Assembly: GCF_003602235.1 (NCBI RefSeq) | Contig: NZ_QZVS01000088.1 | Location: forward strand, 27,473-91,472 | DNA from: Cryobacterium melibiosiphilum | GTDB taxonomy: Bacteria > Actinomycetota > Actinomycetes > Actinomycetales > Microbacteriaceae | Length of the DNA stretch: 64,000 nt | Reading direction: 5' to 3' | In this document: positions 25,513 to 34,689 of the stretch, one piece after another | Position numbering within the stretch: the first letter of the stretch is position 1 | How the letters are laid out: every line of letters starts with the position of its first letter | Position numbers and translations under genes: made by a program | Notes under the pieces: model-generated | The model's database searches: none | Told to the model about the DNA's origin: nothing | What the model saw: only the letters and a program-made list of their open reading frames with translations

Positions 25513-26739
25513 ATGAGCGATGACCACACGATCACGGCCGTGAGAGCGACCGGGCGGGGATCCGTGTGGGAGGTGTTCCGGGTTTTCCTCCGTTTGGGCC
25601 TGACCTCCTTCGGCGGGCCGATCGCGCACTTGGGCTATTTTCGTGAGGACCTGATTCAGCGGCGCAAGTGGCTGAATGACGACGAATACGCCGACCTCGT
25701 GGCCCTGGGGCAGTTCCTTCCCGGCCCGGCCTCCAGCCAGGTCGGCTTCGGAATCGGGCTCTACCGCGCGGGTCCCGCCGGCGGGATCGCCGCGGCCGTC
25801 GCGTTCACTCTTCCGTCCGCTGTGCTGCTCACGGCCTTCGCGTTCGGGACGTCCCTGTTCGAGGGCGTCATCGGCGCCGGCATCCTGAACGGTCTGAAGA
25901 TTGTTGCCGTCGCCATCGTCGCCCAGGCAGTCCGGGGAATGGCGCGAACCCTCACCCCCGACCGGCCTCGTGCCGCGATCGCCGTGGTGGCCGTGCTGAG
26001 CGCCCTGTTGCTCGGCGGTTCTGTGGGCCAGATCGGGGCGATCGTGGTTGGAGCTCTCCTCGGCCTGATCTGCTGCCGCACCGGCACGAGTTCCACCACG
26101 ACCCTCGCCCGGTTTCCCGTCAGTCGCCTGGCCGGGTGGATGTGCCTCACCCTGTTCACCGTCCTCCTGGTCGGGCTCCCCGTGGTCGCATCCGTCACCG
26201 GTTCCGGAATCATTCAGCTGCTTGCCGCCTTCTACCGAGCCGGGGCGCTGGTTTTCGGTGGCGGCCATGTCGTTCTCCCTCTTCTCCAAACCGGTGTCGT
26301 CGACACGGGCTGGGTCACCTCCGATCAGTTCCTCGCCGGATACGGGGCCGCCCAGGCCGTTCCCGGGCCCTTGTTCACCTTCGCGGCATACCTCGGCACC
26401 CTCTCCACCACGGGGCCGGGTGGCATTCTCGGCGCGGCTGTCGCTCTGGGCGGAATCCTCCTGCCCAGCTTCCTGATCCTTGTCGGCGTGCTCCCCTTCT
26501 GGAACAGCTTCCGAACGCGGCCGCGAGCGCAGGCCATCATGCGCGGTGCGAATGCCGCCGTGGTCGGCATCCTCGCCGCCGCGCTCTATGACCCCGTGTT
26601 CGTGACCGCCGTCACCGGACCGCCCACGTTCGCCCTGGCACTGGTCTGCTTCGTGCTGCTCATCGCCTGGAAGGTGCCGGCGTGGGCGGTGGTCATGGTC
26701 GGCGCTGCGGGCGGGATCGTGCTCGAGCTGCTTCGATGA
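25513..26739 (+). CDS. chrA: Chromate transporter ChrA
   Basis: 408-residue long-chain CHR-family membrane protein, made of two homologous halves. Each half starts with the family signature: FLRLGLTSFGGPIAHLGYFR with LVALGQFLPGPASSQ in the first, and FYRAGALVFGGGHVVLPLLQ with YGAAQAVPGPLFTFAAYLG in the second. It exports chromate, driven by proton motive force. No ChrB regulator is beside it. The start ATG 25513 follows a weak GAGG-like site; an upstream in-frame GTG at 25483 is possible. Confidence 0.92.
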   Translation: MSDDHTITAVRATGRGSVWEVFRVFLRLGLTSFGGPIAHLGYFREDLIQRRKWLNDDEYADLVALGQFLPGPASSQVGFGIGLYRAGPAGGIAAAVAFTLPSAVLLTAFAFGTSLFEGVIGAGILNGLKIVAVAIVAQAVRGMARTLTPDRPRAAIAVVAVLSALLLGGSVGQIGAIVVGALLGLICCRTGTSSTTTLARFPVSRLAGWMCLTLFTVLLVGLPVVASVTGSGIIQLLAAFYRAGALVFGGGHVVLPLLQTGVVDTGWVTSDQFLAGYGAAQAVPGPLFTFAAYLGTLSTTGPGGILGAAVALGGILLPSFLILVGVLPFWNSFRTRPRAQAIMRGANAAVVGILAAALYDPVFVTAVTGPPTFALALVCFVLLIAWKVPAWAVVMVGAAGGIVLELLR

Positions 26740-26981
26740 TCGAACAGCCGGCCCTATTGCCTCACTGGCCCGTGACCCGCAGGACGCAGTGACCCCGGCC
26801 GACCTCCGGCTTCGGAGGACAGGCTTCTGATGCGTTGCCCCACGCGGTCACGGCGCTTCCTCGCCCGTGAATGGAGACGCAATCGTGTGTACGCTCGATG
26901 AGGTGCGTTTGCAGGACTTGTCAACGTGCCGCTCGGCGGGCACTGTGCCGTCGCGCTCGGCTTGAACCTGAAGGAAATATC

Positions 26982-27443
26982 GTGTCTGATCACGCAAGAA
27001 TCAAGGGGCACACCGTGACCCGCACCGTGCACATCGAGGCCTCGCGCGCGAGCGTCTGGCAGGCGCTGACCGACCCCGAGGTGATGGCCAAGTGGTTTGG
27101 CGACGGTGTGGGTTTCGCCGCGCTCGAGCCCGGTGCTACGGGCAGCATCGACTGGGATGACTACGGCAGCTTCCCGATCGAAATCACCGAGGTCGTGCCC
27201 GACGACTCGTTCGGCTTTCGCTGGTCGGGAATCCCCGCCGAAGCGCTCGACGAGTACTCGACGCACGTGCGCTTCACCATTGCCGATGCGGGTACCGGTA
27301 CGGATGTCACGGTGATCGAATCGGGTTTCGATTCGCTTCCCGGCGGCACCCGCTACCGTCGCGACCGTCTGGAGCAGAACCGAGAGGGCTGGGACGTCGA
27401 ACTCGATGAGCTCGCGATCCTCCTCGAGGGTGTCACCGAGTAG
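26982..27443 (+). CDS. SRPBCC/AHSA1-domain protein
   Basis: 153-residue START-like protein (TRTVHIEASRASVWQALTDP, then KWFGDGVGF, SIDWDDYGSFPIEITEVVPD, and the C-terminal helix NREGWDVELDELAILL). Such proteins bind small hydrophobic ligands. GTG 26982 has AAGGAA five bases before it, so the longer frame upstream is rejected. Usually paired with an ArsR repressor, which is absent here; a similar protein with its ArsR partner is at 38367-39748. Confidence 0.82.
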   Translation: MSDHARIKGHTVTRTVHIEASRASVWQALTDPEVMAKWFGDGVGFAALEPGATGSIDWDDYGSFPIEITEVVPDDSFGFRWSGIPAEALDEYSTHVRFTIADAGTGTDVTVIESGFDSLPGGTRYRRDRLEQNREGWDVELDELAILLEGVTE

Positions 27444-27633
27444 TTCACTAATGTCCTGCGCATACACAGCAAACGCTGAGTAAAATAAGAAATTACTTTT
27501 ATCTCACACCTCGAAAGGCGTTGACCGCAACTGTGGGCTCACCAGCCATGGCCCTCTGGGCCATTGACCGGCCATGCACGACTTCACATCGAACACGAGG
27601 GTTTCTCTCACCCCCTGATGAGGTGACGTACTC

Positions 27634-29049
27634 GTGATCGAAACACTGCTCCTTTTGCTGCTGGGCATCGTGATCATCCTGGTGATCATCGCGGCCAACG
27701 GCTACTTCGTTGCCCAAGAGTTCGCCTACATGTCCGTGGACCGCAACCGTCTCGGCGCCAGCGCGGCGGCGGGGGACGCCTCAGCGGTCCGCGCCCTCGC
27801 CGTCACCAAGCGCACGTCGTTCATGCTCTCCGGCGCGCAACTGGGTATCACGGTCACCGGGCTGCTCGTCGGCTTCGTTGCGCAGCCGCTGATCGGTGAA
27901 TCTCTGGGTGTTCTGCTGGGCGGGGCCGGCGTGTCCATGGCGGTCAGCGTCACCCTGGGAACGGTGCTCGCCCTGGTTCTCGCGACAGTGGTGCAGATGA
28001 TCTTTGGGGAGCTCTACCCCAAGAACCTTGCCATAGCGAACCCTGAACCCCTCGCGCGCGGTTTGGCTCGTTCGACGACGATCTATCTCGCGGTCTTCGG
28101 ATGGCTCATCGCCATCTTCGATTTCGCAGCCAATGCCCTGCTTCGCCTTCTGCGCATCGAGCCCGTGCACGACGTCGACTCCAGCGCCACGGCCCAAGAC
28201 CTCGAACGCATCGTCTCGGACTCCCGTGACAGCGGCGACCTGCCCGCCGAGCTGTCCCTCATGCTCGATCGCATCCTCGAGTTTCCCGAGCAGGACGTCG
28301 AGCACGCGATGATTCCCCGATCCCTGGTCGCCACGGTTCGCCCCGACACCACGATCGGTGACGTGCGCCAGCTCATGGCACGAGCTCACACTCGCTACCC
28401 GGTGGTCGACGATGAGAGCCAACCGCTCGGCGTGGTTCAGCTCGCCGACGTGCTCGGCACCACACTCGCTGAAGGCGCCCCCGTGACACAACTCATGCGA
28501 CCGGCGGTAGTGCTGTCTACTCTGACGAAACTGCCGCACGCCCTCGCTGAGATCACCCGGGCCCGCAATGAATTCGCGTGCGTGATCGACGAGTACGGCG
28601 GATTCGCCGGGGTCGTCACCCTCGAAGACCTCGCGGAAGAAATCGTCGGCGAGATCACCGATGAGCACGACGAGACGTCCGCTCCGTCCGTCGACGCTGA
28701 TGGCGACGCGGTCTGGCTGATGAGTGGCGACGTGCACGTCGACGAGATGCACCGCGCCATCGGGTACGAGTTGCCCGCCGGAGACTTCGAAACCGTCGCC
28801 GGTCTCATCATCGCCGAGCGCGGCGGTCTGCCCCTCGCCGGTGAAACCCTCCACGTCGCATTGCCCGATGACCCCGCCGATCTCGTTCGAGACGACGAAG
28901 TACACCGGGCGCTGGACATCGAGATCCTGACCATCGAACGCCACGTTCCACACGCCGTGCGCGTGACCCTGATCGAGACCCTCGGCGACGACGACGTCCG
29001 CCCAGACTTCGAACCGGCGCCCGACGATACTAAGGCGGTTGACCGATGA
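27634..29049 (+). CDS. CNNM/CorC-type protein (DUF21-CBS-CorC_HlyC)
   Basis: 471 residues. The DUF21/CNNM membrane domain (four helices, about 1-190, with ANGYFVAQEFAYMSVDRNRL) is followed by a CBS pair (about 210-335, IPRSLVATVRPD and AHTRYPVVDDE) and a CorC_HlyC domain (about 350-435, GDVHVDEMHRAIGYELP). The family mediates Mg2+/Co2+ homeostasis or efflux. GTG 27634 follows TGAGGTGA. Its stop overlaps the ATG of the second CNNM gene; such tandem pairs are typical of actinobacteria. Confidence 0.9.
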   Translation: MIETLLLLLLGIVIILVIIAANGYFVAQEFAYMSVDRNRLGASAAAGDASAVRALAVTKRTSFMLSGAQLGITVTGLLVGFVAQPLIGESLGVLLGGAGVSMAVSVTLGTVLALVLATVVQMIFGELYPKNLAIANPEPLARGLARSTTIYLAVFGWLIAIFDFAANALLRLLRIEPVHDVDSSATAQDLERIVSDSRDSGDLPAELSLMLDRILEFPEQDVEHAMIPRSLVATVRPDTTIGDVRQLMARAHTRYPVVDDESQPLGVVQLADVLGTTLAEGAPVTQLMRPAVVLSTLTKLPHALAEITRARNEFACVIDEYGGFAGVVTLEDLAEEIVGEITDEHDETSAPSVDADGDAVWLMSGDVHVDEMHRAIGYELPAGDFETVAGLIIAERGGLPLAGETLHVALPDDPADLVRDDEVHRALDIEILTIERHVPHAVRVTLIETLGDDDVRPDFEPAPDDTKAVDR

Positions 29050-30083
29050 ATGATGGCCTGGTTGTGGCGATCGCCACCGTCATCCTGATCGCGCTGAGCG
29101 CGTTCTTCGTGATCATCGAGTTCGCCCTCCTGGGTGCGCGGCGCCACCGCCTCGAGGCGACCGCGGCGACGGACCGCTCTGCCCGAGCGGCCCTCAAGGG
29201 CGTCAACGAACTGACGTTGATGCTCGCCGGTGCGCAGTTGGGCATCACGGCCTGCACCTTCGCGCTCGGCGCTGTCACCAAGCCTGCACTGGACTATTGG
29301 CTCGGGCCCATCTTCTCAGCCTGGGGAATGCCGGAGTGGGCCGCTGGCGTGCTCGCTTTCTCCCTCTCGCTCCTGATCGTCACCTTCCTGCACCTTGTGG
29401 TCGGAGAGATGGCGCCGAAGTCCTGGGCCATCGCCCACCCCGAGACTGCCGCGAAGGTGATCGGCATCCCGTCCCGCATCTTCATCTGGCCCTTCCGCCC
29501 CCTCCTGATGTGGATCAACAGCATCGCCAATAAGCTCGTGGCCGCATCCGGAGTCGTCCCGGTGGAGAGCGCCGCCGTCGGCGGACAGAACGCCGAGACG
29601 ATTCGGCATCTCGTCGAATTGTCGGCCCGCACGGGAATGCTCGACAGCTCGTTCCAGAACCAGTTGGAAGGAGCGATCGAATTGGAAACCCTGCGCCTGG
29701 ATGAACTCGTCGACGTCACTGTCACCCCCACGGTCGTTCCCAGCGAGGCAACTGTCGCCGACGTGCAGCGTGCTGCTGCCCAATCCGGCCATATGCGCAT
29801 CCTGATCGGCGACCTCGACACGGGTATTCCCGGTGTCGTCCATGTTCGGGACACCCTGGTCGACGCGCTCGACGCCCCGGCCGCTCCCTTCGTGCGATCT
29901 GCGCTGGTGCTGGCGGGGGAGACCCCGGTCTACGAGGTCCTCGCCCAGATGCGCGCAACGAGCCAGCAGCTCGTCGTCGTGGTCGACGGTGACCACTCGT
30001 TCCGCGGGATCGTGACTCTGTCCGACGTGCTCCCGCGGCTGCTGCCTCGCACCGACGCGACGGATGCGTTGGCGCTCCGCTAA
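29046..30083 (+). CDS. Second CNNM/CorC-type protein
   Basis: 345-residue paralogue lacking the C-terminal CorC_HlyC domain: DUF21 membrane domain (about 1-190, FFVIIEFALLGARRHRLEAT) plus a CBS pair (about 205-335). It overlaps the preceding gene by ATGA and probably forms a heteromer with it. Ends without a visible strong terminator 70 bp before the opposing TetR gene. Confidence 0.9.
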   Translation: MNDGLVVAIATVILIALSAFFVIIEFALLGARRHRLEATAATDRSARAALKGVNELTLMLAGAQLGITACTFALGAVTKPALDYWLGPIFSAWGMPEWAAGVLAFSLSLLIVTFLHLVVGEMAPKSWAIAHPETAAKVIGIPSRIFIWPFRPLLMWINSIANKLVAASGVVPVESAAVGGQNAETIRHLVELSARTGMLDSSFQNQLEGAIELETLRLDELVDVTVTPTVVPSEATVADVQRAAAQSGHMRILIGDLDTGIPGVVHVRDTLVDALDAPAAPFVRSALVLAGETPVYEVLAQMRATSQQLVVVVDGDHSFRGIVTLSDVLPRLLPRTDATDALALR

Positions 30084-30153
30084 CCGAGGACGCCTCGGAG
30101 GCGGCATACTGCGGAAATCACCAGATCACACGTCGCCGTTCGAAGGCGTTCGC

Positions 30154-30825
30154 TTAAGCGGAGGCTCTCAGGGGTTCGAGGGCGGCCAGGACGAGGTCGA
30201 GGCCGAAGCTGAACTCCTCTGCGGGGTCATAGCCGGAAGTGACGAGCACCGCAGCGGACTCGTTGAGGTAGGGGAATTCGCCAGGAGGAAGCTGGGGCAG
30301 GTAGACGCCCTCGGCCATCTGTGCGAACTCATCCGTGGTGTCGAACGGCAGGCTGGTCTCCTGCAGGGCGAACCCGTAGACATAGCTGTCGAGCAACCAG
30401 TTGGCGTGCGTCGCCATCACGACCGAGAAGCCAGCCCGCCGCAGGCAAGCGGTGACCGCTTCGCGGTGGCGGAGGTTCGCGGGTCCCGGTGATGTCCGCG
30501 ACTCCATCAGGCCGATCGCCCACGGGTGGCGAGCGAGAACCTGTCGGGCGGATAGCGACCGTCGTCGCATCGCCGACTGCCAGTCGGGTTCCTCGGGCGC
30601 GAGCTCGATCTCCTCGAACACGGTATCGATCATGGCGTCCAGCAACTTTTCCTTGCTCGCCACGTAGTGGTACAGCGACATCGCGCCGGCGCCGAGCGCG
30701 CCAGCCAGCCGGCGCATGCTCAGCCCGTCGACCCCCTCACGGTCGGCGAGCCGAACCGCCTCCTCCACCACCCGTTGCTTGCTCAGTCCCGCGTCTGACG
30801 CGACCTGGTATTCCTTCGCGGACAC
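30154..30825 (-). CDS. TetR-family regulator (TetR_C type)
   Basis: 223 residues. The N-terminal HTH (SKQRVVEEAVRLADREGVDG then LSMRRLAGALGAGAMSLYHY) and long all-helical C-terminal ligand domain resemble the TetR/tetracycline-repressor C-domain group (LLDAMIDTVFEEIELAPEEP). Divergent from an oxidoreductase whose promoter carries three GTAC-R-GTGTAC repeats, almost certainly its operators. Negative autoregulation is likely. Confidence 0.88.
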   Translation of the reverse strand: MSAKEYQVASDAGLSKQRVVEEAVRLADREGVDGLSMRRLAGALGAGAMSLYHYVASKEKLLDAMIDTVFEEIELAPEEPDWQSAMRRRSLSARQVLARHPWAIGLMESRTSPGPANLRHREAVTACLRRAGFSVVMATHANWLLDSYVYGFALQETSLPFDTTDEFAQMAEGVYLPQLPPGEFPYLNESAAVLVTSGYDPAEEFSFGLDLVLAALEPLRASA

Positions 30826-30850
30826 GGTTCTCCTCGCTCACTCGAACGGT

Positions 30851-30920
30851 CTGACAATGCTCTAGCGCTTTTGCATAGTACAGTGTACGCTCCCAGTACG
30901 GTGTACGACGTACGGTGTAC
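30851..30920 (+). promoter_or_regulatory. Promoter with three TetR operator repeats
   Basis: CTGACA (30851-30856), 17 bp, CATAGT (30874-30879) form the promoter of the oxidoreductase. The near-palindrome GTACAGTGTAC at 30878-30888 and two exact GTACGGTGTAC copies at 30896-30906 and 30910-30920 cover the start region, spaced 18 and 14 bp apart. Confidence 0.7.
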
Positions 30921-30960
30921 GAGCCGGCGAGAGTCGCGGCTTGAACGTGAGGAGGCTTTT

Positions 30961-32001
30961 GTGGAAATCGAACAGCGAACGAATGCCGGAGCACGCCTGG
31001 TGCCGGGGGAGGGTGCGGCCGGGGCGGCGACGATGCGGGCGGCCGTGCAGCACCGCTACGGCCCGCCCTCAGTGCTTGCGGTGTCCCAGGTCGGGCGACC
31101 AGAGCCCGGCCCCGGCGATGTGCTCGTCCGGGTGGGCGCGGCCGCGGTGCATCCCGGCGACTACTTTGTCATGACCGGCGAGCCGTTCCTGCTGCGCCTG
31201 GCATTCGGCCTCCGCCGGCCGCGCCACGGCATCCCCGGCCGGGACCTGGCCGGGGTGGTGGCAGCGGTCGGGAAAGACGTCACCGCCTTCCGCGTCGGCG
31301 ACCAGGTGTTCGGCTGGAGCACTGCGGGATCGCTCGCGGAATACGCCTGTGTCCCGGCAGACACCCTCGTGTCCGTGCCGGCCAATCTGTCGGTCGTCGA
31401 CGCGGCGGCGGTGCCCACGTCGGCCCTGGCGGCGTTGCAGGCATTGCGCAGGATCGCGAATGTTCAACCGGGCCAGGCGGTGCTGGTCACGGGCGCGTCG
31501 GGCGGCGTGGGCTCCTTCGCCGTGCAGATCGCCCAGGCGTTCGGCGCCGAGGTGACGGGGGTGTGCAGCACCCGCAACGTCGACCTGGTCCGGTCGCTCG
31601 GTGCCGACCACGTTGTTGATTACACCACCACCGACTTCACCCGCACCGAGAAGCGCTACGACGTGATCCTCGACAACGTGGAGGCCCAGCCCCTGGCGGC
31701 TGTCCGCCGAGCGCTGACGCCCACCGGCGTCCTGATCCCCAACAGCGGACGCGGTGGCCGCTGGCTCGGCCCCCTCGGTCGGATCGTCACAGCACGCGTG
31801 CTGTCCGGGGTGACACGTCAGCACCTGAAGCCCTTTGTATCGGTCGAGAAGCGCCAGGACCTGCTCACCCTGGCCGACCTGCTCACGAGCGGGCAGGTCA
31901 GGTCCGTCATCGACCGCACCTACCCCCTTGACGAAGCAGCGGATGCCCTCCGCTATGTCGGTGCGGGTCACACCCGAGGAAAGGTCGTGATCACCATCTG
32001 A
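30961..32001 (+). CDS. Zinc-independent NAD(P)-dependent dehydrogenase (quinone oxidoreductase-like)
   Basis: 346-residue MDR-superfamily enzyme. GroES-like N-domain (VLVRVGAAAVHPGDYFVMTG, GRDLAGVVAAVG) and Rossmann domain with VTGASGGVGSFAVQIA (AxxGGVG) for NADPH. No structural-zinc cysteine cluster, so it belongs to the QOR/zinc-less class. GTG 30961 has GAGGAGG upstream, which excludes the longer frame running through the operators. First gene of an operon with the DUF6326 protein, repressed by the divergent TetR. Confidence 0.88.
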   Translation: MEIEQRTNAGARLVPGEGAAGAATMRAAVQHRYGPPSVLAVSQVGRPEPGPGDVLVRVGAAAVHPGDYFVMTGEPFLLRLAFGLRRPRHGIPGRDLAGVVAAVGKDVTAFRVGDQVFGWSTAGSLAEYACVPADTLVSVPANLSVVDAAAVPTSALAALQALRRIANVQPGQAVLVTGASGGVGSFAVQIAQAFGAEVTGVCSTRNVDLVRSLGADHVVDYTTTDFTRTEKRYDVILDNVEAQPLAAVRRALTPTGVLIPNSGRGGRWLGPLGRIVTARVLSGVTRQHLKPFVSVEKRQDLLTLADLLTSGQVRSVIDRTYPLDEAADALRYVGAGHTRGKVVITI

Positions 32002-32085
32002 CGACCGACAGGCGAGAACGACCCACCTGCATGCCCAGACCTGCCGCCGCCCGGCGACGGACCGCTCCTCGCGAAAGGCGAACCG

Positions 32086-32568
32086 ATGACCATCCGACCC
32101 ACACCTGCGAACCAGCTCTACAGCCCGCCGATCCCCGTGCAGGCCAAGCTCGCCGCGGCCTGGACCAGCTTCATGTTCCTCTACCTCTATATCGACTACT
32201 TCCACCTCTATAAGCCCGGCATCATCGACGACCTCCGCGCCGGCGTCACCTTCGAGTTCGACATCAGCCCGACCTTGTTGACCATTTTCGTCGCGCTCAT
32301 CGCGATTCCGGCCCTCATGGTGTGGCTCTCCATGACGCTGCCCGCCCGGGTGAACCGCGCCAGCAACCTCGTCGTCGCCTCGCTCTACGTGCTCGTCTCG
32401 ATGTTCAACGCGGTCGGGGAGTCCTGGGACTGGTCCTGGTTCTACGGCCTCTCCATCGCACTCGAGGTGATGATCCTGGCCTTCATCCTGCGTTCCGCCT
32501 GGAGCTGGCCCCGAACCCCCACCGTCCCCACCGATCCCGCGACGTCCGACCTTCGACAGTCCGCGTAA
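32086..32568 (+). CDS. DUF6326-family membrane protein
   Basis: 160 residues, four transmembrane helices. The stretch AAWTSFMFLYLYIDYFHLY and ISPTLLTIFVALIAIPALM are characteristic of the DUF6326 family (from memory). Function unknown. An AAAGG-like site (GCGAAAGGCGAACCG) precedes ATG 32086. Cotranscribed with the oxidoreductase 84 bp upstream, hence under the same TetR; members are often found beside TetR/oxidoreductase pairs. Confidence 0.75.
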   Translation: MTIRPTPANQLYSPPIPVQAKLAAAWTSFMFLYLYIDYFHLYKPGIIDDLRAGVTFEFDISPTLLTIFVALIAIPALMVWLSMTLPARVNRASNLVVASLYVLVSMFNAVGESWDWSWFYGLSIALEVMILAFILRSAWSWPRTPTVPTDPATSDLRQSA

Positions 32569-32593
32569 ACGCCTCGAAAGGTTGTTCTCAAGC

Positions 32594-33556
32594 TCACCCG
32601 TACAGGGACCGGTCACTCACTCGTTCGGGAGCGAATGGTATGGCGCCGGTGCTCGAGGGCGGGATTGCGTTCGCGTGCCTGGTGCACGAGCGTCCGTCGA
32701 TCTCTCGGATCACGAGATCGGCGTCGAGCCCCAGCTCGGCGAACAGGCGGCCCGCGGGATCGGCAAGGAGGCTGCGCCTGATCGAGATCGGTGGGCACTC
32801 CGAGACCGCACCGACGAAGTAGGAGTTTTCAATGGCTCGCGCCTGGGCCAAGATGCGCCACTGTTCGGCATTGTCAGCACCCGGAACCCAGGACGAGCAG
32901 ACCAGCACGAGCTCGGCGCCGGCATCCGCGAGCTCAGACCCAGCTCGGGAAAGCGGTGGTCGAAGCACGTCATCAGGCCGATGCGCAGCTCCGCGGGTAC
33001 CGCCGACGGCCAGCCAGATCGGCAGCCCGTCTGCGGTCGGTCGCGGCCACACCCCCGCATTGGTGAGCGGTGCACGGGTCGTTCCCGACCAAGTGACGGG
33101 ATTTTCGTCGCGGAGTCGCAGCAGCAGATCGAGGCGATCCTCGAAATACTCGTCATACCGGTTCAGATCCTGGCCAAACAGCGGGAAGGACTCGAGATGG
33201 GCCCCACGGCCCGCGGTCAGTTCGGCCCGTCCGGCGCTGAGCAGGTCCAGGGTGGCGAAGTCTTCGAACACGCGCACCGGGTCGGCACTGGAGAGCACGG
33301 TCACGGTGCTCGTCAGTCGGATCCGGCGCGTTTGTGCGGCTGCGGCTACGAGCACGACGGCGGGCGATGACACCGCGAAGTCCGGCCGGTGGTGCTCCCC
33401 GACACCGAAGACGTCGAGGCCGGCATCGTCCGCGACTCGTGCCCACTCCAGGAGGTCGCGCAGCCGCTGCTCGGGAGCGATGGGGCTGCCGTCGCCGCTT
33501 CGCGTGAGCTCGCCGAAGGTGAAGATCCCGAGCTCGAAGGGTGTGGGGATGGTCAC
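32594..33556 (-). pseudogene. LLM oxidoreductase N-half fused to nitrilase C-half
   Basis: An uninterrupted 320-codon frame, but a chimera. Residues 1 to about 186 are a bacterial luciferase-like monooxygenase ([54 protein letters not shown]). From about residue 205 it becomes a carbon-nitrogen hydrolase tail ([40 protein letters not shown]). The nitrilase part begins in another frame ([18 protein letters not shown], around 33000-32950, with the catalytic cysteine context) and shifts frame again at about 32700, where [16 protein letters not shown] lies in a third frame. The FMN-binding half of the LLM protein and the N-half of the nitrilase are missing. Start ATG 33556 overlaps the esterase stop. 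Confidence 0.75.
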
Positions 33557-34206
33557 TCGTTGCTCACGGCACCAGCGCCCACTTCACGGGCGAGGAAGTC
33601 ATGGACATCGTCGATCTCCTGAGCGCTGATGCCGTGTGCCAATCCGGGATACACCTTTTCCACGAGGGTGGTGTGCGGGAGCAGGTAGGCACGGGTGCGC
33701 TCGATCGCCGGCTCGCCGATGACACGATCCTCTGCGCCTCGGCCCCAGAACAGAGCGGGGCGTGAGTGGGCGAGCAGGTCATCTCCCGGCTGCGGGGCGA
33801 CTTGAACAAATCCGCCCAGGACGACCGGTGCGAGTACCCGCTCCGGTCGGGTGCGCAGAAGCTGGCTGGCCATGAGCCCACCCTGCGAGAACCCGAGGGG
33901 GACCACCCGGGTGCTCGGGTCCAGGTGTTCATCGACCCAGGCCCAGATGGCCTCGGTGGCCGCGGCGACGGGCGCGGCATCCGGGTTTCCGGGGGTCACG
34001 ATCGAGAACCAGGCGGCTGCGCCGTTGCCCAGATCCAGTGGTGCACGCAGTGATACCCACGGCAGCGTGAGCTTCAGCGGCGAGGCCAGCCCGGTGAGGT
34101 CGTCTTCATTCGAGCCGTAACCGTGCAGGAATATGATGACGGCCGGTGCGGCAACCATCTCCGTCGACCAGGCCGGGGAGCGAACATCATTCAACAGGGC
34201 GTTCAT
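33553..34206 (-). CDS. Carboxylesterase/phospholipase-type alpha/beta hydrolase
   Basis: 217 residues. [10 protein letters not shown] (about 28-37) is the oxyanion region, [11 protein letters not shown] carries the nucleophile serine (about 105), RGAEDRVI the acid and GLAHGIS the histidine. This is the YpfH/carboxylesterase 2 family acting on short-chain esters. Its stop overlaps the start of the LLM/nitrilase chimera by four bases; esterase-LLM pairs are a recurrent arrangement. Downstream of an inverted repeat region shared with the tautomerase side. Confidence 0.85.
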   Translation of the reverse strand: MNALLNDVRSPAWSTEMVAAPAVIIFLHGYGSNEDDLTGLASPLKLTLPWVSLRAPLDLGNGAAAWFSIVTPGNPDAAPVAAATEAIWAWVDEHLDPSTRVVPLGFSQGGLMASQLLRTRPERVLAPVVLGGFVQVAPQPGDDLLAHSRPALFWGRGAEDRVIGEPAIERTRAYLLPHTTLVEKVYPGLAHGISAQEIDDVHDFLAREVGAGAVSNE

Positions 34207-34324
34207 CGGGCAGACAGCTCCTCAAGCGAAAGATCGGGCGGTGACGGCCGCAGCCAAGGCGTTCTCGGCGAGCTCATCATGATCTGACTGGTTCCCAGTT
34301 TTCGTCGTCACGTCCGTGGATTAG

Positions 34325-34362
34325 TTGTATCTAAAACTAACAGCATCTACTTGTAGATACAA
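34325..34362. promoter_or_regulatory. Nested inverted repeats between 34206 and 34381
   Basis: TTGTATCTA (34325-34333) and TAGATACAA (34354-34362) are exact inverted copies 20 bp apart. Inside lies a second dyad ATCTAC-TT-GTAGAT (34345-34358). The site is AT-rich in a GC-rich background and lies just past the stop of the tautomerase gene and before the esterase start region; it looks like an operator for an unidentified regulator. Confidence 0.45.
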
Positions 34363-34380
34363 CCATTGTAGGAAAGGCCC

Positions 34381-34575
34381 CTAGTGAAGGCCCCGCTTTT
34401 CGGCCAGCGTGACCCCGCCTGCCATCCAGAGTGCCGGAGGGACCTCGCGCACCAGCACTCGGATGCTTGTTGCCGGCGCGCCCCATGCTTCAACCGCGTT
34501 GTGGACGCCACGCATGAGTTCGCGCAGCTGCTCTTCTGTTCGCCCTTCGGCGACCGTGATCTCAATCAATGGCAT
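34381..34575 (-). CDS. 4-oxalocrotonate tautomerase-family enzyme
   Basis: 64 residues, the standard length of the 4-OT family. After removal of Met the catalytic proline becomes N-terminal (M-PLIEITVAEGRTEEQ). The helix LRELMRGVHNAVEAWGAP and strand IRVLVREVPPALWMAGG follow; an arginine in the active-site position (R near 40) is kept. It works as a hexamer, catalysing keto-enol tautomerisation in aromatic breakdown. ATG 34575 has AGGAG six bases upstream. It lies on the same strand 114 bp downstream of the TetR gene. Confidence 0.85.
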   Translation of the reverse strand: MPLIEITVAEGRTEEQLRELMRGVHNAVEAWGAPATSIRVLVREVPPALWMAGGVTLAEKRGLH

Positions 34576-34689
34576 GCTGTCTCCTGGAATCCTGCTGAGT
34601 GGGCGAGTGACGGCCAGGGGCTCGCCGCCATCTGGGAACGCGCCTGAACTCGAACCGTACCCCGCGATTTCAGCCACAGCCCGAAGGGC

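Noticed and set aside
27444..27633. Mg2+ (M-box) or other riboswitch before the CNNM genes
   Set aside because: A small hairpin (TGGCC-N5-GGCCA) is present, but none of the M-box sequence blocks could be matched.
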